The notes beneath the pieces were generated by a model that saw only the letters and a list, made by a program, of their open reading frames with translations, did no database searches and was not told the origin of the DNA. Below, piece by piece: positions 16,892 to 26,351 of a DNA stretch of 59,488 bases. Each line of letters starts with the position of its first letter. Position 1 is the stretch's first letter. Origin of the DNA: Cacconaster sp045642485 (GTDB taxonomy: Bacteria > Bacteroidota > Bacteroidia > Bacteroidales > UBA932); contig JAZUIV010000077.1 in NCBI GenBank assembly GCA_045642485.1, positions 1 to 59,488 of the forward strand, read 5' to 3'. The translations under genes were made by a program, and so were the position numbers.

Positions 16892-17851
16892 ATGGCGAAC
16901 GAAATAGAGACATACGGAAAAGACAGTAAGCTGTTTTTGAACAATGCTGTAAGTTGTATCGGAGGAAGAGAAGAAAATCAGGATTCCTGTATTATTGCTG
17001 AGACTCGTCGCGGGCTTCTGGTACTTGTTTGTGATGGAATGGGCGGAATGGCCGGAGGGGCTACTGCATCTGCCGAAACCGTCAGAATAATAAGAGATTA
17101 TGTTTCCCAACCAAAAAGCGAGGATGATATAGATGACGATAATAAAAGCACTTTGATAAAGGCGATTTCATCTGCCAATGCAAATCTGCTCAATATCCAG
17201 GAAACAAATCCCAGTCTCAGTGGAATGGGGACAACGGTGACAGCGTTACTGATTAATGAGGACAAAGCTACAGTAGCATATGTTGGAGACAGCCGTATTT
17301 ATCAGATACGTAACGGAAAGAAAGTATATCGCACGTTTGATCACTCCATGGTCTTCGAGATGGTAAAAAAGAAGATTATCACTGAAGAACAGGCTCGGTT
17401 GTCAGCACAGTCCAACATTATCTTGAAAGCTCTTGGTCAGAAATCGGAGGTTGAAGTGGATGCTTGTGATTTACCGTATGACAAAGGCGATTTGTTTTTC
17501 CTCTGTACCGATGGCGTGTGGGGTACTATGCCCGAAAAGGAACTGATTAAGAGGATAACAGAGCGGAAGCATCCGAAGGTTGTGACAGAAACATTGGCTA
17601 TGAATATCCATAACGATGCAATCCGCGCTGGAGGTGGTCATGACAATCTTACCGCCGCTCTTGTCAAAACGAAAAAAGATTCAAAATTCAGAAGTAATAT
17701 GGAACGTAAAATTAAAAAAGCATTGCTGGGATGTATTATTCTATTGCTCCTTAGTCTGGCCGGAAATTTTGTGCTTGGGCATATGCTAAGTAATAAATCG
17801 AAACAGATCGTAGAACTCAACCAACAAACATCAATTTTAAAAAATCAATAA
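16892..17851 (+). CDS. PP2C-family Ser/Thr phosphatase, membrane-anchored
   Basis: 319 aa from ATG 16892; an earlier in-frame ATG at 16814 lies inside the kinase 2 gene and is not used. All metal-binding signatures of PP2C are present: REENQDS (Asp31), VCDGMGG (Asp48), GDSRIY, CTDGVW (Asp207) and GGHDNLT (Asp251). A hydrophobic segment at about 277-297 near the C-terminus anchors it in the inner membrane, with about 20 residues beyond. It should remove phosphates placed by the two kinases encoded just before it; kinase-phosphatase pairing in one operon is common for such systems. It is followed after 12 bases by an FHA gene. Confidence 0.95.
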   Translation: MANEIETYGKDSKLFLNNAVSCIGGREENQDSCIIAETRRGLLVLVCDGMGGMAGGATASAETVRIIRDYVSQPKSEDDIDDDNKSTLIKAISSANANLLNIQETNPSLSGMGTTVTALLINEDKATVAYVGDSRIYQIRNGKKVYRTFDHSMVFEMVKKKIITEEQARLSAQSNIILKALGQKSEVEVDACDLPYDKGDLFFLCTDGVWGTMPEKELIKRITERKHPKVVTETLAMNIHNDAIRAGGGHDNLTAALVKTKKDSKFRSNMERKIKKALLGCIILLLLSLAGNFVLGHMLSNKSKQIVELNQQTSILKNQ

Positions 17852-17863
17852 ATAACATAGGAT

Positions 17864-18709
17864 ATGAAAAGTTATTCAATTGGTAGGGAAGAATCGTGTA
17901 ACATCATCGTCAATGACCCTACCCAGATGGTCAGCCGACGACATGCAACTTTAAATGTCGACGGACGGAAGATGTCCATTGTTGACACAAGTTCCAATGG
18001 AACATACATCAATGGCATTAGAATCAGTTCCGGGACACCGGTTCCGGTAACGAGAAAAGACAAAGTCTCTTTTGCGCAAGTTGCTGAATTGGATTGGAGG
18101 TGTGTGCCTAACGATTCGGGTAAAAAGTGGGGCTTTGCCGTTGGCGTAGTGGCGGCAGTTCTTGCTGTAGGTTTAATTACATTCTGTATGCTGCAGGATA
18201 AAGGAAAGATTCGTCAGGTGAAACAGGGTGATAAGGGAGAAGTTGCTTGGTCACAGCTTGGCGATAGGATTGAAGTAATGAAGAAAGATATAGCAACGAT
18301 TACCGGTGACTGCAAGGTGATTGGTGATACGTTGAAATTCTTAAAAACTTCTCTTGATACCAAGGACGTTTCCGAAAAGAAATCTTCTGAGGTGGCAGAT
18401 TCTGTAAAGAAAATTTTCTGGAAACTTGAAGATGTGTTAAAGAATGTGAACCCGGGTGAGCTTCAGAAATCTCTGGATGGAGTTGTCCAAAGTTATGGTG
18501 ATAAGGTGCCCTCCACGGAGAACCGTGTGGAAGAGTTGGAGAAAACCGTCAAGACTTGCAAGGAGACAATGGAAAACGCCAAAAAGCTAGTCGGTGAGGC
18601 ATCCCAAAGCATCTCTTCGTTGAAAGAAAAATCAAAGGCTCAGACAAAGTCTCAGACTAGAGACAAAAGTAAAGAGCCGAAAAAAGATACTATTGTTGTT
18701 CCAATGTAA
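17864..18709 (+). CDS. FHA - transmembrane - coiled-coil protein
   Basis: 281 aa. An FHA domain fills residues 1-78 (IGREE, VSRRHATL, SSNGTYINGIRI). A single membrane segment (89-110) follows. The rest (about 115-281) is charged, almost free of aromatic residues and shows heptad-like spacing of hydrophobic residues, consistent with a periplasmic coiled coil; the C-terminal 30 residues are Lys/Ser-rich. It would bind phosphothreonine on its cytoplasmic face and project a rod into the periplasm, a layout suited to passing a conformational signal outward. There is no known family name that I can give. The protease gene begins 11 bases downstream. Confidence 0.85.
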   Translation: MKSYSIGREESCNIIVNDPTQMVSRRHATLNVDGRKMSIVDTSSNGTYINGIRISSGTPVPVTRKDKVSFAQVAELDWRCVPNDSGKKWGFAVGVVAAVLAVGLITFCMLQDKGKIRQVKQGDKGEVAWSQLGDRIEVMKKDIATITGDCKVIGDTLKFLKTSLDTKDVSEKKSSEVADSVKKIFWKLEDVLKNVNPGELQKSLDGVVQSYGDKVPSTENRVEELEKTVKTCKETMENAKKLVGEASQSISSLKEKSKAQTKSQTRDKSKEPKKDTIVVPM

Positions 18710-18720
18710 CCGGGTTTGTT

Positions 18721-20256
18721 ATGAGACTTATATCCATCGGTAAATCAACATCATGCACTGTTTGCATTCCTAATGAATTCGTAAGTGCATACCACGCGGA
18801 AATCCTTTTGCTTGACAATGGAGACATATTCCTCACAGATTGTGGGAGTAGAAATGGGACTTTCCTGAACGGAAAGCGTATTGCCTCCAATGTGGAAGTC
18901 CCTGTCCGGCGAGGTGACCGTATTGAATTTGACAATGTCCAGCTCAATTGGGGGATAATTCCTCAGATTTCTCTTCCTGATCCTTCAACAGTAAGGGGAA
19001 TATATGGTGTCGGTAAAAATCAAAGGAACCGATATCATCTTTCCGGAGACAGTGTCAGTCGGTATCATGCTACCTTCAAGGAGATGAAAAACGGGAAGTG
19101 GTTCATACAAGACCATAGTAAAAACGGCACATTTGTCAACGGGAATCGGATTCCTTCCAATCAGGATGTTCAAATCAAGTCTTCCGACAGCATTGTCTGC
19201 GGAAATGTCCCTTGCCCCAACCCGGTGCCATCCGCTCGTATACCGCAGTGGGTATGGTGGATTGTCGGGAGTGTTGCGGCGGTAGTTCTGCTCGTGTTCG
19301 CTCTCATCAATATGCCGGATATTATTAATGGGCATATTACAGATCCTTCCAAAGCGACAGTCCTTGTGCAGTCAACGTGTTACCTTAAGGTCAAATTTGC
19401 AGATGACCCAATTTTGGGAACGTCCGGTTCCTGGTATCTTGCAAATGATTTTAAAGGTGACCCCAAGCTTACCCAGTCCACTTCGGAAGCTTACGGATAC
19501 ACTGTTCAAGGGACCGCTTTTTTTGTTTCCGAAACAGGACTTCTTCTTACAAATAAGCATGTTACGAATATAATATATGCTGATGAACATTCTGGAGGAG
19601 AACTTTCTGTCTATTTGAAAAAACGTGTTGAACAGGCACGGGAAACCTACATTGCTCAACATGTCATTCAAGAAGAGGAGGCATTACTTTGGTATAAATC
19701 GTCATTCACTCTCGAAGTTGAACCCATTTCTTTTGGAATTCTCTATCCGGGAAGGAATTATACCGCCTCCTCTGAGATGGACTATGCATCACTTGTCAAG
19801 GAATCTGAGAATCCGGAAGTGGATGTTGCTGTCTTGAGACTCAATTCCCGAAAGACACCTGACGACAGGGATTGGTTTGATTTAAACAGAAGCCTTGATG
19901 CAAAGGATTTGATACTTAATGTTGAAGATTATTATACTCTTGGTTTCCCTGCGGGAACGGCTCTCGCTACCGTTACTGATAAGGGTGTTTACGATGCTAC
20001 ATCAGGTGTATTGCACCTCAGCCGTACTCCCGGGAAGTATATCTTGTATCTTCAGGGTGACAAAACTATCGGCGGGCAAAGCGGCTCTCCTATTTTTGAT
20101 AGAAAATACAGGTTGATAGGTGTTTTGTATGGCGGATTCAATGCCACGGACAATACCAATGCGTGCCCGATAGTTCATGCCCGTTCACTGGTGGAGGACA
20201 TTATGAAAGAAGATACTTCTACTCAATCTTATAAGAAAAGGAATGCATCACATTAA
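18721..20256 (+). CDS. Double-FHA, membrane-spanning trypsin-like serine protease
   Basis: 511 aa. FHA domain 1 occupies about residues 1-78 (SAYHAEI, SRNGTFLNG) and FHA domain 2 about 90-165 (VSRYHATF, SKNGTFVNG). A membrane segment (176-197) leads to a trypsin-like domain: catalytic His280 in LTNKHV, Asp368 in EVDVAVLRL and Ser454 in GGQSGSPIFD, with GTAFFVS before the His as in HtrA-type proteases. No PDZ domain is seen. The arrangement puts phosphopeptide readers in the cytoplasm and the protease in the periplasm. It overlaps the WG-repeat gene by 14 bases. I infer that phosphorylation by the neighbouring kinases controls proteolysis outside the membrane. Confidence 0.93.
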   Translation: MRLISIGKSTSCTVCIPNEFVSAYHAEILLLDNGDIFLTDCGSRNGTFLNGKRIASNVEVPVRRGDRIEFDNVQLNWGIIPQISLPDPSTVRGIYGVGKNQRNRYHLSGDSVSRYHATFKEMKNGKWFIQDHSKNGTFVNGNRIPSNQDVQIKSSDSIVCGNVPCPNPVPSARIPQWVWWIVGSVAAVVLLVFALINMPDIINGHITDPSKATVLVQSTCYLKVKFADDPILGTSGSWYLANDFKGDPKLTQSTSEAYGYTVQGTAFFVSETGLLLTNKHVTNIIYADEHSGGELSVYLKKRVEQARETYIAQHVIQEEEALLWYKSSFTLEVEPISFGILYPGRNYTASSEMDYASLVKESENPEVDVAVLRLNSRKTPDDRDWFDLNRSLDAKDLILNVEDYYTLGFPAGTALATVTDKGVYDATSGVLHLSRTPGKYILYLQGDKTIGGQSGSPIFDRKYRLIGVLYGGFNATDNTNACPIVHARSLVEDIMKEDTSTQSYKKRNASH

Positions 20257-21844
20257 ATATATAGTCGCACTTCTTTTTTGCAGTATGAATGCTGTCTGTG
20301 CTTTTGCACAGACAGCAAAATGGATGGTGCCTCCTGATTACAGTGATATAACTGTTTTAAGTGAGTCTTTGCTTCGCGTGGAGAAAAACGGTCAGTATGG
20401 CTTGATTGACGTGAATGGGAAGATGATTGCATCTTGCGAATACAGTGCGATTACCGATGTTGTTGAGAACCGTATTCTGATGTTGTCTTCCAGTGACAGG
20501 CTACTGGCCATTTCTGATGGGGATGGCAATTCTGTCAAGCGATTCAGCAATCCTGAGAGATGGTTTGTCGATTCGCAATATCCATATTTTTCAGAGGGAT
20601 TCCTGGCAGTCTGTGACAGCTATGGAAATTGGTGCTATTTGGATAAATCCGGCGCTGTTGTCAAACATAAACTGAAATACAGGAAGGCTTCGCCATTTAT
20701 TCATGGTTGCGCAGTAGTGCTCTATGACAATTCATATATGCATATCAACAGAAATGGCAATGTAAACAGGCTTGATAACGAATTCAAAAACAATGCTCTC
20801 AGCTATGCTTCCGCATTTACCAAAGATTTAGAATCAGATTCATTTCATTCGATTATAGTTGATACTGGAATGAACGTATATATTCGGGATTACATCGGCA
20901 GAAAGATAAAGTCTCTTGGTAAATTTAAAGGCTACGATAAGTCCGCACTGAAAATGACTACTGATCAATTCATTATTCTGTTTACTGCAAATAGGCAGAT
21001 AATCTCCATCAAGTCAATAAAGAAAGGGACGATTGTACAATACGATACTTTGTTTGTAGACAAGTATTCTCCTTCTGTCAATGATCTGGCTTGTACCAAA
21101 ACGGACGCTGGGTATAACATTATGTCAGGAAATATTGAAATTCTTCCGGCACAATTTCCGATGCCTGCTTCGTTTATTTCAGACACAGAGTTCATTGTCA
21201 GGAAAGGTAGCGGAGTCGGTGTATTGGGTATTGATAGGGATTGTTCATATTTTCTGGACTTTCGAAAGGATCCGCTGATTTTTCAGCATCATGTTCCTGT
21301 TGAAGTGTCTGCCAGTTTCAAATCGGATGGCGGGGTGATGGTCCCCAATCTTTATTTCACAATCACAGGGACAACTGGAATTTTGTTTGATGGGCCGTCA
21401 CAGAATGGCTTTGTCTCATTTGCCATTCTTCCGGATAATTTGACGGAGAAAGGCGTAGAGAAAATTCGTGTTCAAACTTCAGTTGACGGGATTCTGCACC
21501 CTGAATATAAATATGTTCAGCAGTTTTCGTACGAAAACCCCTTTTCGGTTGCTATGCCGAACCGCGTGAAACTGAATAAGTCCAACTCTGCAGGTGGAGT
21601 CCCGATTACAATTGTGAACGAATCGGTCTCGGATAGCGATGTGTGTGACATTTTGATTGACGGAGCCATATTCAAGCAGGGGGTTATATTCCGGGGTGGT
21701 GAGCATTACACATTCACCGTTTCCGAGTATGTCAATATTGAAGATAAAGACAGTGTCTCCAAGACAGTATCTGTTCAGATTAAGGAAAATGGTTGCCCTG
21801 AATTCAACACATCAAAAGTAATCACATTTGAAAGGAACTTATAA
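20243..21844 (+). CDS. Secreted WG-repeat beta-propeller-like protein
   Basis: 533 aa. A signal peptide (residues 1-23, ending VCAFAQ) directs export. Residues about 30-330 hold WG-type repeats, best seen in QYGLIDVNGKMIASCEY, and SYGNWCYLDKSGAVV, which usually form ligand-binding beta structures. A C-terminal half (about 335-533) reads as one or two beta-sandwich domains. The gene overlaps the protease gene by 14 bases, so it is translated with it; it is a plausible periplasmic partner, substrate or inhibitor. WG repeats in this phylum are common and functionally vague. Confidence 0.8.
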   Translation: MHHIKYIVALLFCSMNAVCAFAQTAKWMVPPDYSDITVLSESLLRVEKNGQYGLIDVNGKMIASCEYSAITDVVENRILMLSSSDRLLAISDGDGNSVKRFSNPERWFVDSQYPYFSEGFLAVCDSYGNWCYLDKSGAVVKHKLKYRKASPFIHGCAVVLYDNSYMHINRNGNVNRLDNEFKNNALSYASAFTKDLESDSFHSIIVDTGMNVYIRDYIGRKIKSLGKFKGYDKSALKMTTDQFIILFTANRQIISIKSIKKGTIVQYDTLFVDKYSPSVNDLACTKTDAGYNIMSGNIEILPAQFPMPASFISDTEFIVRKGSGVGVLGIDRDCSYFLDFRKDPLIFQHHVPVEVSASFKSDGGVMVPNLYFTITGTTGILFDGPSQNGFVSFAILPDNLTEKGVEKIRVQTSVDGILHPEYKYVQQFSYENPFSVAMPNRVKLNKSNSAGGVPITIVNESVSDSDVCDILIDGAIFKQGVIFRGGEHYTFTVSEYVNIEDKDSVSKTVSVQIKENGCPEFNTSKVITFERNL

Positions 21845-21855
21845 ATATCATTTAT

Positions 21856-22536
21856 ATGAAAAAAACATTATTACTATTTATCATTTTGCTGGGAGTGCTA
21901 GATACCAACGTATTCGCACAAAATTTCAATGATATTGAAGATGGCATTCCGGTTACAAGTTATGGCGGTTCAAAAGTGTTCCTTAGGGCAGGTCTCACAG
22001 CAGGAGCAACGATGTCAAAACTTTCGACTACTTCAGATCTTCAAAAGAATTTCGGTTTTCGCCCGGGATTTACGGCCGGAGGATTTTTCAATATCAGGTT
22101 TCTCAGTCGCAACGTTCGGAGTACGGCGGAAACCGGCATTCTTGCTCTTCAGCCTGAAGTAAGATATACTTCAATTGGGGGAAACTCTTCTGACTCCAAC
22201 ATCGGACTCAGCTATCTGATGATACCTGTCATGCTGCAGGTCTATCCTGCTGCCAACTTTTATGTTGAGGTAGGACCGGCGGTTGGACTCAACATCTCAC
22301 ATACTCCTAATAATATCGTGTTGTCGGGAGTTGAATACAATCTGGACAAACTTAAGGCAAATGACGTTGCCGCAGTTGCGGGTCTTGGCTATTATTTTGG
22401 CAATTTTGGCGTGGGCGCAAGATATTATATGGGTTTTTCTGAATTGGCCAAGAATATGCCCTGGAAAAACAGCTGGTTTGAAGTAGGTATTTCTTACGCT
22501 TTCCCGTTGACAAAGAAACAGTTTATTATTGATTAA
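21856..22536 (+). CDS. Outer-membrane beta-barrel protein (PorT-like)
   Basis: 226 aa with signal peptide (1-22, ending NVFAQ) and alternating amphipathic strands, for example FLRAGLTAGATMSKL, YLMIPVMLQVYP and NFYVEVGPAVGLNIS, ending in the aromatic strand WFEVGISYAFPLTKKQF. This fits the small PorT/OmpW-like barrels of Bacteroidota with about eight strands. It sits in the operon 11 bases after the WG-repeat gene and 6 bases before a lipoprotein gene, so it may provide the outer-membrane anchor of the complex. The ligand is unknown. Confidence 0.82.
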   Translation: MKKTLLLFIILLGVLDTNVFAQNFNDIEDGIPVTSYGGSKVFLRAGLTAGATMSKLSTTSDLQKNFGFRPGFTAGGFFNIRFLSRNVRSTAETGILALQPEVRYTSIGGNSSDSNIGLSYLMIPVMLQVYPAANFYVEVGPAVGLNISHTPNNIVLSGVEYNLDKLKANDVAAVAGLGYYFGNFGVGARYYMGFSELAKNMPWKNSWFEVGISYAFPLTKKQFIID

Positions 22537-22542
22537 TTTGCG

Positions 22543-23976
22543 ATGAAAACAAAATTCAACATAGTTACGGTTATTCTTTCCGTTGTTTTGGCCTTAGGCC
22601 TTTCGAATTGTACAAATCCTGAGGTGGATATGCAGGACGAATTCAATATTAAATTGCGTCCATCTACGATATTGTCGGGATTTACACCCTATAGACAATA
22701 TCATTTCGAGATGTACAAGAATAGCCATCTTAGGATAACTTGTCTTCTTTATGATGGCTCGGGTAATCTTGCATATAGCAATCAGGCATTGTTGGACGGC
22801 TACGATAAAGATATTACTTTCAGCATCAAGCTTTCCCCCGGTTCATACAAACTCATTGCATTGGCGACCAATATTATCGGATCTCTTTCTTCTCCGTCTG
22901 AGGAGGCTTATTTAATAACAGGGAAAGAGTCCCTGAGCCAATTGCAGATTGTACAGACTAAAATAGATGAGTCTTCAACATATAGTTTTAATTCAGCATG
23001 GAATATAATGGGGTATGCCTCTAAAACTCTGGATTTTTCTTCGAGAGAGATTGTTGTGAATTTGGAGCCGGCGACGGAGTTGGTTTATCTTGAATGGAGA
23101 GACATTCACTCACATGACCCTTCCTCGGAAATTTATGGGCAATATACAGCTACCGCGACAGATTATTGGGGTGCAACCACGTATACTTGGCCTATTTCCA
23201 TTGAAAAGGACGGGGACAGTTCGACAGATGTTATTGTCAAAAATTTATCCCCTATCTTGTATGAGGACGGAAAGACAGCCGATGAAGGGTGTAATACATA
23301 TAAGGGGAAAATCAGCGGAGATGTCCTTACAATACCTCACGGACAATCAACAGGTTGTTCAAGCGAGCGGGGTGAGATACTATTGGAAGGTGGCGCCATA
23401 GATGGTGAATATATTACTTTTGAAGACGTTGTCCTTCAAATTGGTGATGGCAAACTGACAACTGCCAATATGTTTGGGACATGTGTTCCGGGAAGTGACG
23501 GCGGATGGTATGATTTGTTCAATCCCGGGGTGATCTTTTCAAAGCCTTCTTCAAAGGGCATTGACACATACGTGATTATTTATCACCACAACAATGTGAT
23601 GAAATTTTCCGAATCCGGAACTCCGCAATTCTCATCTTCTTTAAGCACTGTTGAAAATGGAGGCGACTCAATTTCACCGGCTGACTATCCAGATGCTGTC
23701 AATATAATTTCACTGCATAATTTGTTCCCGGGTCGTTTTGAAATGTATGCCAGAACGACTGTCGGGAATGACTGGGAAGATTATCCGAGGAAATCCGTAT
23801 CCTTGAGTGCCGGACATCAATATGTTTTTAGTCTGGACTGCTATTCCATGGATCTTACATCATATGAGGGAACTCTTGGAACCAAGTCTCAAGGGCTGGA
23901 ATTTGTGCCTTCTGTTTCCAAGATTGCGCTCCCTGTTGTATATCCCGATATTAAACATGAGAAATTGAACTGGTGA
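22543..23976 (+). CDS. Large lipoprotein of unknown function
   Basis: 477 aa. Signal peptide with lipobox LSNC (Cys23). No enzymatic motif is visible. Alternating hydrophobic strands, such as ITFSIKLSPGSYKLIALAT and EIVVNLEPATELVYL, suggest two stacked beta-sandwich domains of the kind seen in Bacteroidota fimbrillin or transthyretin-like surface proteins; this is inference from pattern only. The TGA stop overlaps the GTG start of the S41 protease gene by four bases. It is probably a surface or periplasmic component of the same complex. Confidence 0.75.
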   Translation: MKTKFNIVTVILSVVLALGLSNCTNPEVDMQDEFNIKLRPSTILSGFTPYRQYHFEMYKNSHLRITCLLYDGSGNLAYSNQALLDGYDKDITFSIKLSPGSYKLIALATNIIGSLSSPSEEAYLITGKESLSQLQIVQTKIDESSTYSFNSAWNIMGYASKTLDFSSREIVVNLEPATELVYLEWRDIHSHDPSSEIYGQYTATATDYWGATTYTWPISIEKDGDSSTDVIVKNLSPILYEDGKTADEGCNTYKGKISGDVLTIPHGQSTGCSSERGEILLEGGAIDGEYITFEDVVLQIGDGKLTTANMFGTCVPGSDGGWYDLFNPGVIFSKPSSKGIDTYVIIYHHNNVMKFSESGTPQFSSSLSTVENGGDSISPADYPDAVNIISLHNLFPGRFEMYARTTVGNDWEDYPRKSVSLSAGHQYVFSLDCYSMDLTSYEGTLGTKSQGLEFVPSVSKIALPVVYPDIKHEKLNW

Positions 23977-24986
23977 GAAGTTGCCTTTCATATCTGATGA
24001 TATTCTTCATCCTGTCACTCTGCGCTTCTTGTGCGGAGGATGACAAATTCATAATATCTGAGATTTCTGTTGAATCCAATACGGATGTGGCTGAAAATAT
24101 TGCAGCTCAAAACAGATGGATTTATTCGGAAATGAAACAGAATTATTTTTGGTCTGACAGGATGATGGATTCATTGGAATGTGATTATTCTCTGACACCG
24201 GATTTGTTTTTCAAATCTTTGATTGTTGACGAAGACAGATTCTCTTATTGTTATCCTAACGATCAGTATCGTCCTTTTACTAAAGGTGTGGATATGAATG
24301 CTTCTGTCAAGTTGGACAGTGTATATAATGTTGGTGGGAAGCGCATCGGCTATTTCTACTATTCCGGATTTGAGTCCGAAGCAGATGTGACGGATGTGAT
24401 TCTGAAACTGAAAGACGTGGATGAATTGATAATCGATGTCAGAAACAATCCCGGCGGATTGATAGAAACCTGTATCTATCTCTCTTCTCTGGTCGTTCCA
24501 ACTGCAGCAAGAGGGAATTTGTTTTGCTCGTACAGATATAATGAGCATATAAGCCGGCTCAACAAATTGAATACAGGGGATGAATGCACATATTCCTTTT
24601 TTAGGAAGGATGCTCTTACAGCTAACAGGGCATTGTCTCTCAGTCGGCTTTTCGTCCTTACAGGTCCACGCAGCGCATCTTGCAGCGAGCTGCTGATTAA
24701 TAGCCTCAGACCATATATGCAAGTTGTTGTCATTGGCTCTACAACGGTCGGGAAAGGTGTCGGGATGCGTACACTTTCAAGCATACATTGCCAATATGTG
24801 CTTCTGCCTATAACGTTCAGAACATTTAATGCTGATGGCGTTCCTGTTCCTGTGACCGGAATTGTCCCGGACATTCCGTTTGCTTCGGATGATGTTATCG
24901 GAAAAATAGGCGATACCAAAGAGACTTTGCTTAGTCGTGCTATATTAGAAATCATCAATACAAATTTAACCAATGAAAATCAATAA
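23973..24986 (+). CDS. S41-family (C-terminal processing) protease lipoprotein
   Basis: 337 aa, starting at GTG 23973, which overlaps the preceding stop; no good ATG lies near. Lipobox CASC places the lipid on Cys20. The S41 core is present: an N-terminal helical region (about 40-100), DELIIDVRNNPGG, RSASCSELLINSL for the Ser nucleophile region and TTVGKGVGM for the general-base Lys. No PDZ domain is evident, as in short Bacteroidota S41 lipoproteins. It should trim or degrade proteins in the periplasm. It overlaps the next gene by 14 bases. In context it is a second protease of the signalling operon. Confidence 0.9.
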   Translation: MRSCLSYLMIFFILSLCASCAEDDKFIISEISVESNTDVAENIAAQNRWIYSEMKQNYFWSDRMMDSLECDYSLTPDLFFKSLIVDEDRFSYCYPNDQYRPFTKGVDMNASVKLDSVYNVGGKRIGYFYYSGFESEADVTDVILKLKDVDELIIDVRNNPGGLIETCIYLSSLVVPTAARGNLFCSYRYNEHISRLNKLNTGDECTYSFFRKDALTANRALSLSRLFVLTGPRSASCSELLINSLRPYMQVVVIGSTTVGKGVGMRTLSSIHCQYVLLPITFRTFNADGVPVPVTGIVPDIPFASDDVIGKIGDTKETLLSRAILEIINTNLTNENQ

Positions 24987-26322
24987 AGTTGTTTGCTTGA
25001 TTGCTTTGCAATTAATAAGCGTTTCATTATTTTCCCAGAACCAGATAATTACTTTAAAGGATGGGACTGTCTATGAGGGATTCATTTCCGGGCAGAATTA
25101 CACAACTGGACGTTGTGAAATATCTTACTCTCGGATGACAAAAACGATTCCTACGGAAGATGTATTTGGAAAAAGGATTGAAAAAAGGGCTTTTCAATCA
25201 TTATCGGCTGAGTGGCAGAATTGGGCTGTGGAAAACAATAAGGTCGAAATTATTGGGAATGAAAAATACCTGTCCTTGGCAACAATGACAATTAAGAACC
25301 AGCAAAGTCGGGATTATTATATCCTTGTCAGCGGAACCAAATATCTGTCGGTATTCACAATTTCAAACGGCACGGAGACTTGCAAAACTTCCGATATTCA
25401 GAGCATTAGAAAAGAAGAACGGGACAAAGCTCTTCTTACCGATATCGATGATATTCTCCAGACAGACAATGCGACATATACAGGTGTATTGCTTGAGCAA
25501 ATTCCCGGTGAAAGCTTTACAATATGGAATAAATCCGATAATTCCGTTCACATGGTCGATTATGCAGATGTCCGCTCCGTTGGCAAAAGCCGTTTCAACC
25601 AGGATTATAGTATTTGGAAACAAACTCCCTGGCTGGATCGCATTCATCTCCGTAACAGGACAACGGGTGATGGCCTTGTTATCGAAAATGGATTCTCAAA
25701 GGATATGAATATCCTGTTCGCGGAAAAAAGTGGAGATGGAATGGATACACGACAATATCGGTTTGCGGATGTCGTTTCAATCGAGCGTATCAAGAATCCC
25801 GATTATCAACCTCTGTATGATGTTGTCTTAAGTGAAGGAGAAAGTCGTATCAATCGCGACAGTACGCTTTCCAAGGTTGAAACCATTATGCTTCTCAATC
25901 AGGATTCAATCAAGTTCTTTGTGATTGATCCTGACAAATTGAGTCTAGTGGCACAAGTCAGTTCGGCTGAAGTAACCGTTGAGACAAATATTACGGGCGA
26001 AGCCGAGGTCTTTATTGCCAAGGCTATGAAACTCAAAAATATCCCATTATCATTGATTGGTAAGCAGAGTGGGGACGATGATCAAATCAGTGCCAAGAAA
26101 ACCAAGAAATTCAAGAAATCAAAGCAACAAGAACCTGCAAATTTGATTGATTTATATGCGTACACATATTCGACACTTTTTGAATCAGAAATTGATGCTG
26201 ATACTTCCACCAGTATAAATGGAACAACTAAAATCGTCTTCACATTGCCTGATACGGGTATATATTTCGTCTATTTGAGAAGACTGGGTATCTGTTGGGC
26301 TATCAACTATGTAAAGGAGTAG
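24973..26322 (+). CDS. Exported protein with internal Sm/SH3-like beta repeats
   Basis: 449 aa with signal peptide (1-21, ending LFSQ). I do not recognise a named family. At least three units share the pattern of a short strand, an Asn/Asp-Gly turn, a Gly and a closing DV-x-x-I: about 23-70 (ITLKDGTVYEGFISGQ), 157-208 (ILQTDNATYTGVLLEQ, ending DVRSVGK) and 222-275 (HLRNRTTGDGLVIE, ending DVVSIERI). These look like small barrels of Sm/SH3 type. The C-terminal 120 residues are Lys-rich then beta-like. It lies between the S41 protease (14-base overlap) and the CXXX peptide, so it could be a scaffold or a peptide-binding protein. Confidence 0.72.
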   Translation: MKINKVVCLIALQLISVSLFSQNQIITLKDGTVYEGFISGQNYTTGRCEISYSRMTKTIPTEDVFGKRIEKRAFQSLSAEWQNWAVENNKVEIIGNEKYLSLATMTIKNQQSRDYYILVSGTKYLSVFTISNGTETCKTSDIQSIRKEERDKALLTDIDDILQTDNATYTGVLLEQIPGESFTIWNKSDNSVHMVDYADVRSVGKSRFNQDYSIWKQTPWLDRIHLRNRTTGDGLVIENGFSKDMNILFAEKSGDGMDTRQYRFADVVSIERIKNPDYQPLYDVVLSEGESRINRDSTLSKVETIMLLNQDSIKFFVIDPDKLSLVAQVSSAEVTVETNITGEAEVFIAKAMKLKNIPLSLIGKQSGDDDQISAKKTKKFKKSKQQEPANLIDLYAYTYSTLFESEIDADTSTSINGTTKIVFTLPDTGIYFVYLRRLGICWAINYVKE

Positions 26323-26351
26323 GTTGTCGGATTATTCCAAATATTCACATT

